Shown here piece after piece: positions 35,702-48,258 of a DNA stretch of 64,000 bases (within the stretch, counting starts at the first letter, position 1; every line of letters begins with the position of its first letter). The notes under the pieces were generated by a model, which had not been told where the DNA came from, did no database searches, and worked only from the letters and a program-made list of their open reading frames with translations. The stretch is taken from contig NC_091142.1 in the NCBI RefSeq assembly GCF_041381155.1, positions 31,919,528-31,983,527 of the forward strand, in the 5' to 3' direction. The DNA is from Argopecten irradians (lineage: Eukaryota > Mollusca > Bivalvia > Pectinida > Pectinidae). A program made the position numbers and the translations under genes.

Positions 35702-36395
35702 GCTCCAAAATGTGTTTTCACTATATAAACTATAGTAACTTAACCCCTTCCCAAGGGGGAAACCGGAGACCCCAAAGTATAATTCACAATTTTTGTAGAT
35801 GGCCTTAAGACCTTTCCATCTATGAAGAGTATCTGATTCCACAAGTTCCAGAATTTCAGAAGAAGATTTTGAAGTTTTAGCCTATTTGACCCCTTTTGGC
35901 CCCGCCCCTAAGGCCCCTGGGAGTCAGTCATGAAAAATTTGTTAATAGGATTGAATGGCCATTTCATAGGGATAATTCTTACAGCATTTGACTAATTTTC
36001 TATTATAAATGACAAAATAATGCTTCAAAATGTGTTTTCACAATATAAACTATAGTAAATTTAACCCCCTCCCCAGGGGGAAACCTGAGACCCCAGGGTC
36101 ATATTATTCACAATTTTTGTAGAGGGCCTTGAGACTTTTCAATCTATGAAGAGTATTTGATTTCTGGAATTTCAGAAGAATATTTTTGAAATTTTAGCCT
36201 ATTTGGCCCCACCCCTCAGGCCCCTGGGGGGCTGGGACCATATAATTCACAATTTTGGTTGGCATTTGGCTATGGAAGGTTTCTGCAAAATTTCAGTAGT
36301 TTTGGATAAGAAGTCGAAAAATCCAATATCAGTACCCTGAGCCTTCTGGTTCTTGAGAAGAAGTCGTTTAAAGATTTTAGCCTTTTTGACCCCTG

Positions 36396-37370
36396 TGACC
36401 TTGAATGAAGGTCAAGGTCATTCATTTGAACAAACTTGGTAACCCTTCATCCCAGCATCCTACAGGCCAAATACCACTACCCTGGGCCTTCTGGTTCTTG
36501 AGAAGAAGTCGTTTAAAGATTTTGGCCTTTTTGACCCCTGTGACCTTGAATGAAGGTTAAGGTCATTCATTTGAACAAACTTGGTGGCCCTTCATCCCAG
36601 CATGTCACAGGTCCAATATCAGTACCCTGAGCCTTCTGGTTCTTGAGAAGAAGTCGTTTAAAGATTTTAGCCTTTTTGTTCCCTTTGACCTTGAATGAAG
36701 GTTAAGGTCATTCATTTGAACAAACTTGGTAGCCCTTCATCCAAGCATGTCACAGGTCTAATATCAGTACCCTGAGCCTTCTGGTTCTTGAGAAGAAGTC
36801 CTTTAAAGATTTTAGCCTATTTGACCCCCGTGACCTTGAATGTAGGTCAAGGTCATTTTTTTAACAAACTTGGTAGCCCTTCATCCCAGCATGCCACAGG
36901 CCTAATATCAGGTCTCTAGGCCTCTTAGTTATTCACAAGAAGTTGTTTAAAGAATTTTAGCCTATTTGACCCCTGTGACCTTGAATGAAGGTCAAGGTCA
37001 TTAATTTGAACAAACATGGTAGCCCTTCATACCAGCATGCTACAGGCCTAATATCAGGTCTCTAGGCCTCTTAGTTATTCACAAGAAGTTGTTTAAAGAA
37101 TTTTAGCCTATTTGACCCCTGTGACCTTGAATGAAGGTCAAGGTCATTTATTTGAACAAACTTGGTAGCCCTTCATCCCAGCATGCCACAGGCCTAATAT
37201 CAGGTCTCTAGGCATCTTAGTTATTCACAAGAAGTTGTTTAAAGAATTTTAGCCTATTTGACCCCTGTGACCTTGAATGAAGGTACAAGGTCATTTATCC
37301 AAAAAATATTGGTACCGGTAGGTTAGCCTATTTGACCCCTGTGACCTTGAATGAAGGTCAAGGTCATTCA
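36396..37370 (+). repeat. array of paired TGACCTTGA / TCAAGGTCA motifs
   Basis: TGACCTTGA occurs near 36396, 36541, 36686, 36831, 36976, 37121, 37266 and 37340. Most are followed within ~10 bases by TCAAGGTCA or the variant TTAAGGTCA. These are the second-core units of copy E. TCAAGGTCA is the extended half-site of monomer-binding nuclear receptors (ERR, NR5A), but any binding here is only inferred. Confidence 0.6.
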
Positions 37371-37932
37371 TTTGAACAAACTTGGTAGGCCCTCCATCCA
37401 GCAACCTACAGGCCAAATATGAGTACCCCCTGGGCCTATCTTCCGGTTATTGAGAAGAAGTTGTTTGAATGTAAAGTTTACGCACGGCGCGACGGCGGAC
37501 GGCGCACGGCGCACGACGACGGACGGTGCATGATGACAATAGGTCATCCTGACCCTTCGGGTCAGATGACCTAAAAATATTGGTACCGGTAGGCCTATAT
37601 ATGTTTATGCCCTTCGGTAGGCATTTTAATCGATATACAGCGAACTTACAGACCAGGATCTATCATAAATGTTCAGTGCTAACGTTTATTCTATTATAAA
37701 TGCTTACGTACGTGTAGTAACATACCAGGCGAGTTCCTGTGGCTCGGTAATATGTGGATATTATTGCAAATGGCCGTGGTTTCTAATCTTGATTGGAATA
37801 TTTCTGAGTCACCAGCTCTCATCTACAACCTATTCTACGTGTGGTACCGGTGTCCTCTGATTAAATAGTTTCTGCACTGAAGATATTAGTCTGTTTCTTA
37901 ATTTACGTTTCCAGTTTTCATTTAATGAGTTA

Positions 37933-38456
37933 AGGGCGTCAGAATGGTACCTGCTGCCCCTATCGCATGATCGTAAAAGGCGACTAAATTTAGGATCTTA
38001 TCTTTTCTCATCTTCCTAACTGACTTTATCTTTCCTAATGCCTCCCTTGGCACCGCCTCACTTTTGGCCTTGAATTGAGCGTTCGCCCCTGTGAGGAAGG
38101 CTCTGGGTTCTCCCCTGGCCGAAACACACACCAAAGTCTATAAAAGTGGAAGTTACTGCTCCTGCTTAGCGTTCAGCATACAGGGAGTGGGACGACTGGT
38201 TCGTCCGTTGTCAGTATAATGTGACCGGGTGGGGTGTGTCGCTTGGTGTCTTCGGCGGCATGCTTCAGTGATATAGCACTATAAAAAGGGCAAAAGTTCC
38301 ACTATACAAGAAGACACAACATGAATTTACCGCAGTCTCCCAAAACACACACCTCGCACAACATACACGCAACATACCGCATGCATGGGAGGCCGTCCTT
38401 CCATGACCATAGCTGTTAATAGAACGTTAATTAATGAAGCAAACAAACAAACAAAA
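37933..38456 (+). mobile_element. R1 element
   Basis: It starts at AGGGCGTCAGAATGGTACC and ends in AAGCAAACAAACAAACAAAA. The recurring antisense frame is present but altered near 38110. Confidence 0.85.
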
Positions 38457-38772
38457 GATATTATTAATGTTTAGTCCCTTCCACATAGAGATGTTACGAA
38501 TACAGTATTGAACAATTGAACAATTTTGAATTGCCACACCATAAGGATGGATTCAATATATCTAATGCTACGAATCAAAATTTGCTTTAAGGTAGGTTTG
38601 GCCCAACCAAATAAATAAAAAAAATTTGTGAAATGCGATAAACGGAAGAAAAGATGAAAAAAAAAACATTAAAATATCTCTCAATTTAATTTCTTCATGC
38701 GTTTGAGATTAAAACAAATGTGTCTTGAATACCAAATTGAAGGAAATCCTTGATTTATTACGGTGTCCGTCA

Positions 38773-39267
38773 GTTTGTTTGTTTGATTAATTAACGTCCT
38801 ATTAACAGCTTAGGTCATGAAAGAACGGCCCTCCCATGTATGCGGTGTGTTGCGTGTATGTTGAGCGAGGTGCGTGTTTTGGGAGACTGCGGTATATTTA
38901 TGTGTAGTGTCTTCTTGTATAGTGGAACATTTGCCTTTTTTATAGTGCTATATCACTGAAGCATGCCGCCGAAGACACCAAGCAACACACCCCACCCGGT
39001 CACATTATACTGACAACGGGCTAAGCAGGAGCAGAAAAACTACCAATTTTATAGACTTTGGTGTGTCTCGGCAAGGGGACAGAACCTAGAGCCTTCCTCA
39101 CAGGGGTGAACGCTCAACTCAAGGCCAAAAGTGAGGCAGTGCCAAGGGAGGCATTAGGAAGGATAAAGTCAGTTAGGAAGAAGAGAAAAGATAAGATCCT
39201 AAATTTAGTCGCCTTTTACGAGCATGCAATAGGGGCAGCAGGTACAATTCTTACGCCCTACCTGAGA
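38773..39267 (-). mobile_element. R1 element with a 3' open extension
   Basis: It runs from the (TTTG)n tail to ACGCCCTACCTGAGAGCC. A deletion of ~35 bases removes the CGAACCAGTCGTCCCACTCC segment near 39021. The recurring frame happens to read on into unique DNA to 39462. Confidence 0.8.
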
Positions 39268-40096
39268 GCCAAACAAAATAGTATGCAAATGAAGCTGCGA
39301 TGGATTGTGTTGTCGAAGTTTCGAGCATGCGCATTGTTAAGCACTAAAAGTAAAGAAAAATGGCTGAACGAAAGTGTGGGAGATAAAAAAAATATATCTG
39401 AATCGGCAACAAAGTGGCGGAAATTATATAATGGATTCGATAACACCCTAGGATATCTATAGGGAATTAAGTTCAGAGATGGCATGTAGCAATAGAAGAA
39501 ACAGAAGCCACATCTCAAGTGGAACTTGCTCGGATCTGTTGGGACTCGTGTAACGGCGTTGCACGTGGTGAGTTAAATTTCAACACATATGCCAGCGCAC
39601 AAACAGCCGCAGACTAACTACATGTATATTTGGTGTACAAAGCTAGCGAGTGTATGTAAGTAACATGAAGTGTTTTAGATTATATGATATGTATAAACAG
39701 TCCATCGCACTTCGATTTGTTGTTGTTTTTTTAACTAAACATGCCGTGTCAAGACTGTCACTGCTATCTGACATTTTGTTGCACGCTTCCGTTTGATGCT
39801 GCGGCCTCGTTTTGGAAAAAAATACGTCATGTTCTATGCTTGAAATCACTATTTTAAGGAGTATTTTCCTGGTCAAGCTAGGCAACTGACCATCCATATT
39901 CGCTGTATGCATTGAAAATGACCTGAAGATTATATCTATGTACAAGATAAATTTCAATTTCGTAGTCTTTATTTTCATTGGGCGAAACCTACCTTAAATT
40001 CCGGCTATGATAAAGAACAAAATGCAATGCACAATTACAGTGTACATGTAGATATTTCTTATTGTATAATACAAAAAAAATTGTATCAATTTTCTT

Positions 40097-40310
40097 AACA
40101 AGAGGCCCTTAACGGTCACCTGAGTTCAGATGCAGAATGAAACTAAAGACATGTAAACACTATATATTGGCCCATCAGGCCCTTGAAGTCAGTCAGTGAT
40201 TTTATAAATTTGACTTTTTAATCTATGAAGAGTATTTGGTTCCATCAAATCTGTGAATTCAGAATAAAGATTTTTGAATGTTATCCATTTTGATTCCTTG
40301 GATTAAACTG
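40097..40310 (+). mobile_element. 5' fragment of a pearl-like element
   Basis: AACAAGAGGCCCTTAACGGT then CACCTGAG, followed by ~180 bases matching the starts of copies B and E (TATGAAGAGTATTTGGTTCC). No core array or 3' hairpin follows. Confidence 0.6.
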
Positions 40311-40687
40311 TTTGGATTATAGTACAGCTTTTCAAAAACCTCATTCTTACTAAGCATTTACTCCACAACTGGTTTTATGACAAATTACACTCAAATGGGG
40401 TTCCGCACATGACCCTTATTTAGACCCTTTCACCCGTTTTTGCAAAGATGATAACCCGACTTGACCTCATTAGAGATTGGCAATACTGATAACAGCTCTC
40501 AGAATAATATCGGTATCTAGCAATATTTTTTTTAAATTACAATCTTTTTTTTACACTTCAAATTAATAAATTTGATAATATCACAAATTAAACAACTTTT
40601 GTCCAATTTTAAGATGATCGACGGATATCATTTCTTTTGCTTTTCGATCTTAATCAGACTGCTTATCTGTTTAAACAGGATTTGAGG

Positions 40688-41730
40688 AACAAGAGATCCA
40701 AGAAAGATCTTGACACCCGGGCCATGCAAAATAGAATGATCTTTGTCAGTCATTATCTTTTCTCTTCCTCTTTTCCTTTAAAAGTAACAAAAACACCAAC
40801 TAGGGATTCAAATTTCAAAAAACTACACAGCAGCAACATACTTCTGTTGGCAAATTGATATGGCCCTTGTCTGTCATGTTGTAACAGGATTTATTTTTAA
40901 ATAAATATGCAGAACCAAGGACCAATTAAACCCTACAAGACATCTTCAGTACTTGATTTCTGTAAAGGTTGCTCCAAATCAAAGATGGCTGCATATAAAT
41001 AATGTTATTTTCTGATCATTCATGAAATGAAATGTACATTATATTATAGGGACACATGAAATTTCAGAGAGATACCTTGAAGTACTTTTAACAATAACAG
41101 ACTTAAATTACTATAATCCAAGAGGACTGCTTGTTGTTTTGTGAACATTTCAGGGATATACATGTATTACACGTATATGCATAACAATCTATGCACAAAA
41201 TATGAGAAAGACCCCTTCAGTGCTCTGAGAAATAGCCATTACAAAAATATTATATCGATGGATAGGAAGTGGACAACCAATTATGAATGATTTTAATTGC
41301 CCACCACCACAAAAATGCCAATTTTATTAATGACCTTATGAAGTTATGATATTAAGGAATTGTAAGGTACAAGATTTAAGGATTTTCTAACATATACAAC
41401 TAATTAAAAGCAAAAAAATCAATGGTTATCTACAAATTGAGTAATACCACCACAGAATCAAAATTGTATTCTATATAATGAAGCTAGCTCAATCAGTCCT
41501 GAACTGACTATAAAATTTGAACATGATTTCTTATTGATTTTAATAATTATCTAAACATTTTATCTTTGAACATCATTCTTCTTGATCATGGATTTTTTTT
41601 TACCAAACTTTCACATTTTTTTCAATGGAATACCATTTTCTTTTAATATTACTATAGCACCAATTTCATCTCTTCTTGCAAGCTGAAGATGCCATTTTGC
41701 TGAGCTTGTCACAAATCACTTTACTTACAA
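40688..41730. other. possible pearl-like 5' end, then unassigned DNA
   Basis: GGAACAAGAGATCCAAGAAA and GATCTTGACACCCGGGCC form an AACAAGAG-plus-hairpin start like the other elements, but with a different stem. After about 41000 I see no recognisable repeat or gene up to the exonuclease stop at 41732. Confidence 0.35.
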
Positions 41731-41731
41731 T

Positions 41732-42604
41732 TTAAGCTTTAACAAACTCCGTGTATGACTTTTTGCAGGATTTGCATCTTATACTATACATATCATCTTC
41801 AGTGCATCTGTCCATCAGCTTTGTAGTAAAAAGCTGCTGAAGTGAATTTACCTCTTCTACTGCATCATGGGCATGGTATTTGACATTCAAATAAGTCTCC
41901 ACTAAATGACCATGCTTGTAACAGCCATTGACTTCTTCTTTAGGAAAGATTTTCTTTGATAATTTCAATGTGTCAATAAATGCTGGTATAATGCTAACAA
42001 AGTCACACTGCAGACCAAATTCCTTCAAAATCCTCAACAGAATCGGCACATCGAAGCTAGCAATGTTGTGCCCAACAAGTATTGGATGGTCAAATTCTTT
42101 GAGATATTCTAAGAAGTCAAGAAGAGCTGTACGAATGCATTTCCCTTGTACTTCATTTCCATGCAAATACATTTTATTTGTTCCCATTGAATAAAATAGA
42201 CCAGTGACTTTTGAAGCTTCACTAGATATTTGGCATCTTGGGTATACATAAGATTGGTACTTTCTAATCCCTACTGATGCAGCAATTTGTGTAATTTCAC
42301 AGGTATGACCAAATCCAGTTGTTTCAAGATCAAATGTTTCAAAACTTTTGAACCTATCTATACAAACAGGATCAGGAATAAATTCAAGGTCAGGAGAAGA
42401 GTACTCTAGATTACTTTGAAAAACTAAACCCTCTTTGATAGTTGAATGCCTTTCCTGTTGTGTCTTTTTACTTTTACTCTGGATACGTCTTTTCTTGAAT
42501 GATAAGGTTTTTTCCCTGATTGCGCATCTTTCTTCTCTTTTCATCAAGTTTACTAGTAAGCTTGAGGGTGACTTCACCTGGTGACAGTAGTGATGCTTAT
42601 TTAC
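41732..42604 (-). CDS. DEDDh exonuclease terminal exon (intact frame)
   Basis: About 290 codons are open from the splice acceptor TTTTACAG to TAA at 41732. There is no ATG at the 5' edge; the frame continues from an upstream exon in phase 0. ExoI (FDLETTG), ExoII (GHNIASFDVP) and ExoIII (HAHDAVEEV) supply D, E, D, H and D in order, as in DnaQ-like 3'-5' exonucleases. The ~80 residues before are lysine- and arginine-rich (KKRRIQSKSKK), a possible nuclear signal. An unbroken frame this long next to damaged exons may mean that the exonuclease part is still used, or just chance survival. Confidence 0.7.
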   Translation of the reverse strand, partial: VNKHHYCHQVKSPSSLLVNLMKREERCAIREKTLSFKKRRIQSKSKKTQQERHSTIKEGLVFQSNLEYSSPDLEFIPDPVCIDRFKSFETFDLETTGFGHTCEITQIAASVGIRKYQSYVYPRCQISSEASKVTGLFYSMGTNKMYLHGNEVQGKCIRTALLDFLEYLKEFDHPILVGHNIASFDVPILLRILKEFGLQCDFVSIIPAFIDTLKLSKKIFPKEEVNGCYKHGHLVETYLNVKYHAHDAVEEVNSLQQLFTTKLMDRCTEDDMYSIRCKSCKKSYTEFVKA

Positions 42605-43194
42605 CTGTAAAATGTTGAAATTTTAAGATAAAAAGCATTGATATTGAAGTTCAAATACACAGTTTAACAACCCTAATAAAAATGCCAATGCACATTGAAA
42701 GTAAATGACTTGTATATGTTACCAAGAATTTGGCTTGTCAAATTTTCAGTTAGGCAGGTAGACTTTGTAAGTCAATGCACACGGAGAGAATAAAACCTCC
42801 ATTGGATGTTGTGTAAATTTAATCTCACTTTTTACCTTTGTTAAATAAGTTTGGCCTTCATTTTTCTGCAGGACAGTTGCTGATACTCTGTTAAAGAGCT
42901 TGATCCACCATAGTGCCTGTTATTTCATGAAAACAATACAATATTTATAAAATGTAATGATGATTAAAGTCGTGTTCTGCTTAAACTGTGACAAGAATGG
43001 GAAATGAATGGAGGTTCTTTAGCTATGGGTATATTTATATTATAATATTCTTATAAAAATTCTCAAAACTGGTGGGAAATGTTTTCTTTCTTCCATAACC
43101 TCTTGAACTCTGATGAAAGTAATATTATGCCAAAGCATACTGGTAAGTGCCAATGTAAATACAAGAAATTATCATATATTGAGTTCAGTGGTAA

Positions 43195-43380
43195 TATTAA
43201 TATCTCATGGTTAACTTAAACGTTTTGTTCAATTGAATGACCTTGACCTCATTCAAGGTCACAGGGTCAAATAGGCTAATTAGATTTAAGGTTTAGTGGT
43301 AACAAAACATCTAATTAACTTAAACGTTTTGTTAATTACATGACCTTGAACTCATTCAAGGTCACAAATAGGTTAATTTT
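43195..43380 (-). repeat. two decayed core units with paired TGACCTTGA motifs
   Basis: TGACCTTGACCTCATTCAAG at 43239 and TGACCTTGAACTCATTCAAG at 43341 match the copy E second-core unit in reverse. They lie in an intron of the transposase-exonuclease gene. Confidence 0.55.
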
Positions 43381-43983
43381 CTATAAACAAATTATTGTGA
43401 AATTATATATTGGCAGAGATATATTGGTCTTGTAGCATGCATGTACTTGGATGAAGGGCTTCCAAGTTTGCGAATGACCTTAATGTACTTTAATTGGTCA
43501 AATGAGGATATGTATTGCCTTCTTTGTAAGTCACTACTGTATATATACTGTATGTTGTTTTGTGCCAATAAATTGATGATAATTTTAAAAGGCCCATGGG
43601 TTCTTGTTGGATTATCTCTAGTCCATCACATGAGAATATATTAATAGAATCAATTAATTTAATGCAATTCATGATACAATCAAAATTTAATTGTTACACA
43701 ATACCTCACTTACCTTGATTTTGGCGCTTTTGAAGAAACCATTTGATTGAAATTTTCATTTGCTTGGGTTGATCCTATCTCTAATAAACTTTTTTGCTCC
43801 CCCTCTCTATTTATGGACCATTTGCCTCGAGTCGGGTCTTTTCAGGGCTTCTCCCTTTGGTAAACTTTTAAACCTAAAACAATATTCATAAATATTAAAA
43901 TTGGTTATATTCCTAGTAATTTTTACATATTTAGAAATTTTGGAACACCACAGAGATATATCAATTTTTATTTAAAATCATAT

Positions 43984-44248
43984 GTTTGTTTGTTTGATTT
44001 ATTAACGTCCTATCAACAGCTATGGTCATGTAAGGACGGCACTCCCATGTATGCGGTGTGCTGCGTGTATGTTGCGTGAGGTGATGTGTACTGGTGAGAT
44101 CTGCGGTATGTTCGTGTTGTGTCTTCTTGTATAGTGGAACTGTTTGCCCTTTTTATTAGTTCTATAAACTGAAGCATGCCGCCGAAGACACCAAGCAACA
44201 CACCCCACCCGGTCACATTATACTGACAACGGGCGAACCAGTCGTCCA
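43984..44248 (-). mobile_element. R1 element, 5'-truncated
   Basis: Tail-side ~265 bases end at CGAACCAGTCGTCC. It lies in the intron between exons at 45319 and 43873. Confidence 0.75.
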
Positions 44249-44441
44249 TGTACAAACTTGGGATTCATGTTTTCACCTGGGGTATTCATAAATAGTAATT
44301 GACAAGTTGCTTGAATGAAAAGAACTAAAATATATATATGTGGGAATTTGTTATTTTATCAAATACATCTGTTTTGTCATCATGATATGAAAACCAAAAT
44401 TGAAGTATATATCCTTTAAAGATGCTCCACTGCTGACATTT

Positions 44442-44563
44442 TGTTTGTTTGTTCTGATTTATTAACGTCCTATTAACAGCTATGGTCATGTAAGGACGGC
44501 CTCCCATGTATGCGTATTTTGCGTGTATGTTGTAGGTGCGTGTTTTGGAGACTATGGTATTTT
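44442..44563 (-). mobile_element. R1 tail fragment
   Basis: About 120 bases from (TTTG)n to GGAGACTATGGTATTTTC, in the same intron. Confidence 0.7.
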
Positions 44564-44747
44564 CTTTATCAAAAAACATGAGCAGACGAATAAGTATTTT
44601 TCTTCAGTTACAAACGCGCACACACCAAACACAAATAAATTATTTTTATATTATTTTTTGTGTTAATTAGACAGATAGAACACCAATTATTGTTCGAATG
44701 ATGAGTATTGTTTATGCTCTGTCGGTGGTGGAGCATCGTTAATATGT

Positions 44748-45281
44748 TGGCCATGCAGGTAGGGCGTAAGAATTGTACTGCTGCCCCTATTGCATGATCG
44801 TAAAAGGCGACTGAATTTAGGATCTTATCACTTTTCTTTCTCCCTAATTTAACTTTTGTTCTTCCTAATGTCTCGCTTGACTCCCACCTCACTTTTGGCC
44901 TATGGTGAGCGCTCGCCCCTGGAGGAAGGCTCTGGGTTCTGTCCCCTGGCCGAGACACACCAAAGTCTATAAAAGTGGTAGTTTCTGCTCCTGCTTAGCG
45001 CTCGTGGGACGACTGGTTTATTGCCCGTTGTCAGTATAAATGTTACCGGGTGGGGTTGTTGTTGCCTGTCGTCTTCTGCGGCATGCTTCCGAGATATTAG
45101 GCACTCTAAAAAGGGCAACAGTTCACTATTACAAGACACAAACACGAAATATACTGCAGTCTCCCAAAACACGCACCTCGCGCAACATACACGCAACACA
45201 CTGCATACATGGGAGGCCGTCCTTACATGACCATAGCTGTTAATAGGACGTTAATTAATCAAACAAACAAACAAACAAAAT
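44748..45281 (+). mobile_element. R1 element, full length, intronic
   Basis: It runs from TGGCCATGCAGGTAGGGCG to a long (CAAA)n tail that ends 38 bases before the exon 45319-45509 splice donor. It is more diverged than other copies, with several small indels. Confidence 0.8.
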
Positions 45282-46799
45282 CTTTAATATGCATTTTATA
45301 GACATTATTGGTACCTACCGGAATGTTGGTGGATTGTCTATGAATGTACACCATTTTACATTTGAACACAGAGAATGATCTCCAAAAGCATGGGGAACAA
45401 TACGATCCAGGGCATTTTGAAGATCATTCTCTTGCTTACAATCACTGATGGCATACATGAAGCATCTTGTGAGATAAGGTATAACTTCTGCTTGCTTCAG
45501 TTCTTTAGACTGCAAATAACTACAAGTAGCATATAAATATTTGAGTCATTTCTGACCATTAAGACAATGAACAAATTAGGCAAAATCAAGCAAGGAAAAC
45601 ATTATTTGCAAAATATCTAACCAATGTACCTCTTCTGCCTTGAATGAAGATCAAGATCATTTATATGAACAAACTTTGTTACATTTTATAATTGTTCAAG
45701 CATGTCATTACACATCCTGTCAAAAGTTTTGACAGACGTAAGAAACAATCATTGATACAGAGGAATATATTTACATTGTCATATCACAATGCCTTATTGA
45801 CTCTACTGATACCCATGTGATATCCTAGTGATGCCATGTATCTTATCAGTTATGGGAGAATGGATGACAAATAAATGCACAAATGGAAAATCCAACATAC
45901 TGATAAAGCACAAGCAAGCTTCATTACATTATATCATCATTGCCAACTGAAAACATCTCAATGTTAGTCTTTTATAATTATATCTTACCTTTTTGACATT
46001 TCATACAGACATTTTGAAAAGGATTTCTTTGTATGATTTCTGTCATCTCTTTTTTCCAAGTCAGGGAAAGACTGCTTAAGTCTGGACGTAGTAGTGGAAT
46101 CGTTGTCTGCATAAAGAATCTGTATCTGTAAATTGCAGTTATCTTTAAATGGTGGGTCATGTCAACAGCCATATCTGATTCCATGGCTTTACTATTTCCT
46201 GACCAATTTTTCATTCAAATGTGTGATCTTGTCAACCCTTGGCTACAGATCCAACAGGTTTTGCTCCTAACATCATATGATAGGACTTTTCCAGTTTTCT
46301 TCCCTATCATGCTTGGATGACCTGAATTAATCTATGTAAGAATTATTCACAGATTGATTAAATGAACCAATATATATTGCCAACTAGAATAGTCAGCCAA
46401 TGGTATAATGGCCCCTGCTACCATGCATTAGAGACCATGATAATTAAACGACATTAGTGTTGAAAATGAAAATATTGTACGGTCTTCGGGCTGCAGTATA
46501 CTTATCAATCACCCAATACCATGTAATAATAAAATGTATAGATCAAACATGGTCTTGGAGCTCAAATGCCTTACAGTACATTTATATAGAAGATAAAGGC
46601 AAGGCATGATGAGCAAGTAGATGTTTGATAACACAAACGTATATGTACCACTGTAGAGGACTTCATGCACAATCTGTAGCTAGACACAAGTGGTGAAGAA
46701 CAAGTATTTTCCCCATATGAACCTACCTATACTAATAATGTAATTCCAACCAGTGCCTCTTCTCTGCCATCCACCATCAAAGCTCACTTCCAATGCCTG

Positions 46800-48020
46800 A
46801 GGAAGACATGACTTAATTGCATAAATGTACATATACATTACACATCTTTATTGAAATTTGTAAAAATGTCTTGTTAAATTCATTAAACTGAGTATGTAGT
46901 AAAGCATAATAGTTATATTTATTCAACTTATACAAATCCTTGATAAAGATCCAATGAAGAAACATATTTTGAATTTAACTTTGTCTTATTCCGTCTTAGA
47001 GTTAGCCCCCTTGCGGGTAGGTATCAAATGCTACTTCATAATCAATACATACCTGCAAAGGTAGATAACTCTGTAATATACAAATACAGAATAAGTCAAT
47101 GTCATTACCTAATTTAAACAACTGCAATCATTGAGTGAGAATGTTTATAAGAAATCTGCCTTATGAAATTAAATATATGAAAATTGATTGATTTCCACTT
47201 TATGCAAATGATCAAGTAAAATGTTAAATTGTCTTTCAATGGAATCTGTTAGGTCTGCATTTTGACATCTACACTGTATATAGACCACAAATTCCATAGG
47301 GCAGTTTAATATTTATATTTACACTATTAACTAATGCGCCCCATAGAATATATTCTTAGAGGAATTTCTCCATACAAGCATCGTTAAAATAAAAGTGAAA
47401 TTCTATCCCTATATGAACATTATTGATGTCATAATGGGTCACATTTTGGGTGTCAATTTTATATAACCCCATATACTTCACTTTGCCTTGTTTAGTTTAT
47501 ATAGACGTGGCAGACTTTTTTTAATGATTAAGATCTTTTTTACATTCCATGATCAGAATTGATAAAGTTTTGAAATTATTTTATTTTTACAAATTTTATT
47601 ATACATACATGTACATGTAAACAAACACATACATAATGGATCAAATAACAGTGATCAGAATACAAAAATAGGTATACACACACATTAAACATACTAATAT
47701 ATTTTTTGAAGAATAAGATCAATAAACTTTATATAGTTTCTGCAATTAGTAAGATAATTCAATATAGAGATATTATTCGGCCATAGATTTTTTTTGATTC
47801 ACAAATACATGTACATTTTACAAGACGATCTGTGAAATATTAGGGAATCGGTCACTTTAACACTTTACATGTGCTTGAAGATCCCACTGTAGAATATTTA
47901 ATTTAAATGAAAATGACCATTAGAATACGTTAATTAAATTATAAATGTCCCTTAATTAATCGAGAAATCAACTGCAAAGTGTATGTCTTAGGCGAATCTT
48001 TGCTATGATTAATTGAATGA
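46800..48020. other. no gene recognised
   Basis: This is AT-rich DNA upstream of the first found transposase-exonuclease exon. Expected further 5' exons were searched for by splice sites and not found. Confidence 0.4.
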
Positions 48021-48258
48021 TGGGTTTGATGTCCTTGTTCCGGTTAGAACTGAACCTTACAGGACACGGTTGTAACTTACTTGATTAGTAGGGTTTAAGG
48101 TCCTTGTTCCGGTTAGAACTGAACCTTACAGGACACGGTTGTAACTTACTTGATTAGTAGGGTTTAAAGTTCCTGTTCCTGTTATAACTGAACCTTACAG
48201 GACACGGTTGTAACTTACTTGATAAGTAGGGTTTAAGGTCCTTGTTCCGGTTATAACT

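Larger units (their letters stand above)
34382..37573 (+). mobile_element. composite pearl-like element (copy E), split by R1
   Basis: The 5' end is AACAAGAGGCCCAAAAGGCC then TTGACGGTCACCTGAG. A first core (34735-36260) resembles that of copy B. A second core (36330-37440) has period 145: GCCTTCTGGTTCTTGAG starts at 36341, 36486, 36631 and 36776. The 3' part is GGCGCACGGCGC-rich and ends in the hairpin GGTCATCCTGACCC/TTCGGGTCAGATGACC at 37544-37571. An R1 copy at 35160-35701 interrupts the first core. Confidence 0.65.
41732..46796 (-). pseudogene. spliced Mutator-like transposase plus DEDDh exonuclease gene, decayed
   Basis: Six minus-strand exons have AG/GT borders. 46727-46796: VSFDGGWQRRGTGWN. 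45989-46321: MIGKKTGKVLSYDVRSK, CWICSQG, NWSGNSKAMESDMAVDM, then in a shifted frame ILYADNDSTTTSRLKQ and NHTKKSFSKCLYEM. 45319-45509: DLQNALDRIVPHAFGDHSLC. 43714-43873: FKSLPKGEAL then LLEIGSTQANENFNQMVSSK. 42836-42916: HYGGSS then RVSATVLQKNEG. 41732-42604: VNKHHYCHQV, basic linker, DLETTG, GHNIASFD and HDAVEEV, then a CKSCKK tail. The last exon is an intact DEDDh 3'-5' exonuclease core. The earlier exons match a transposase-like family I recall as Mutator-like. A TGA at 46215-46217, single-base shifts in three exons and one phase mismatch indicate decay. Upstream exons were not found. Confidence 0.7.

Noticed and set aside
41928..42194. 88-codon plus-strand frame
   Set aside because: It lies opposite the exonuclease exon, whose catalytic motifs are clear on minus.
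43984..45281. R1 copies as exons of the transposase-exonuclease gene
   Set aside because: They lie between good splice sites, differ in orientation and add no matching protein sequence.
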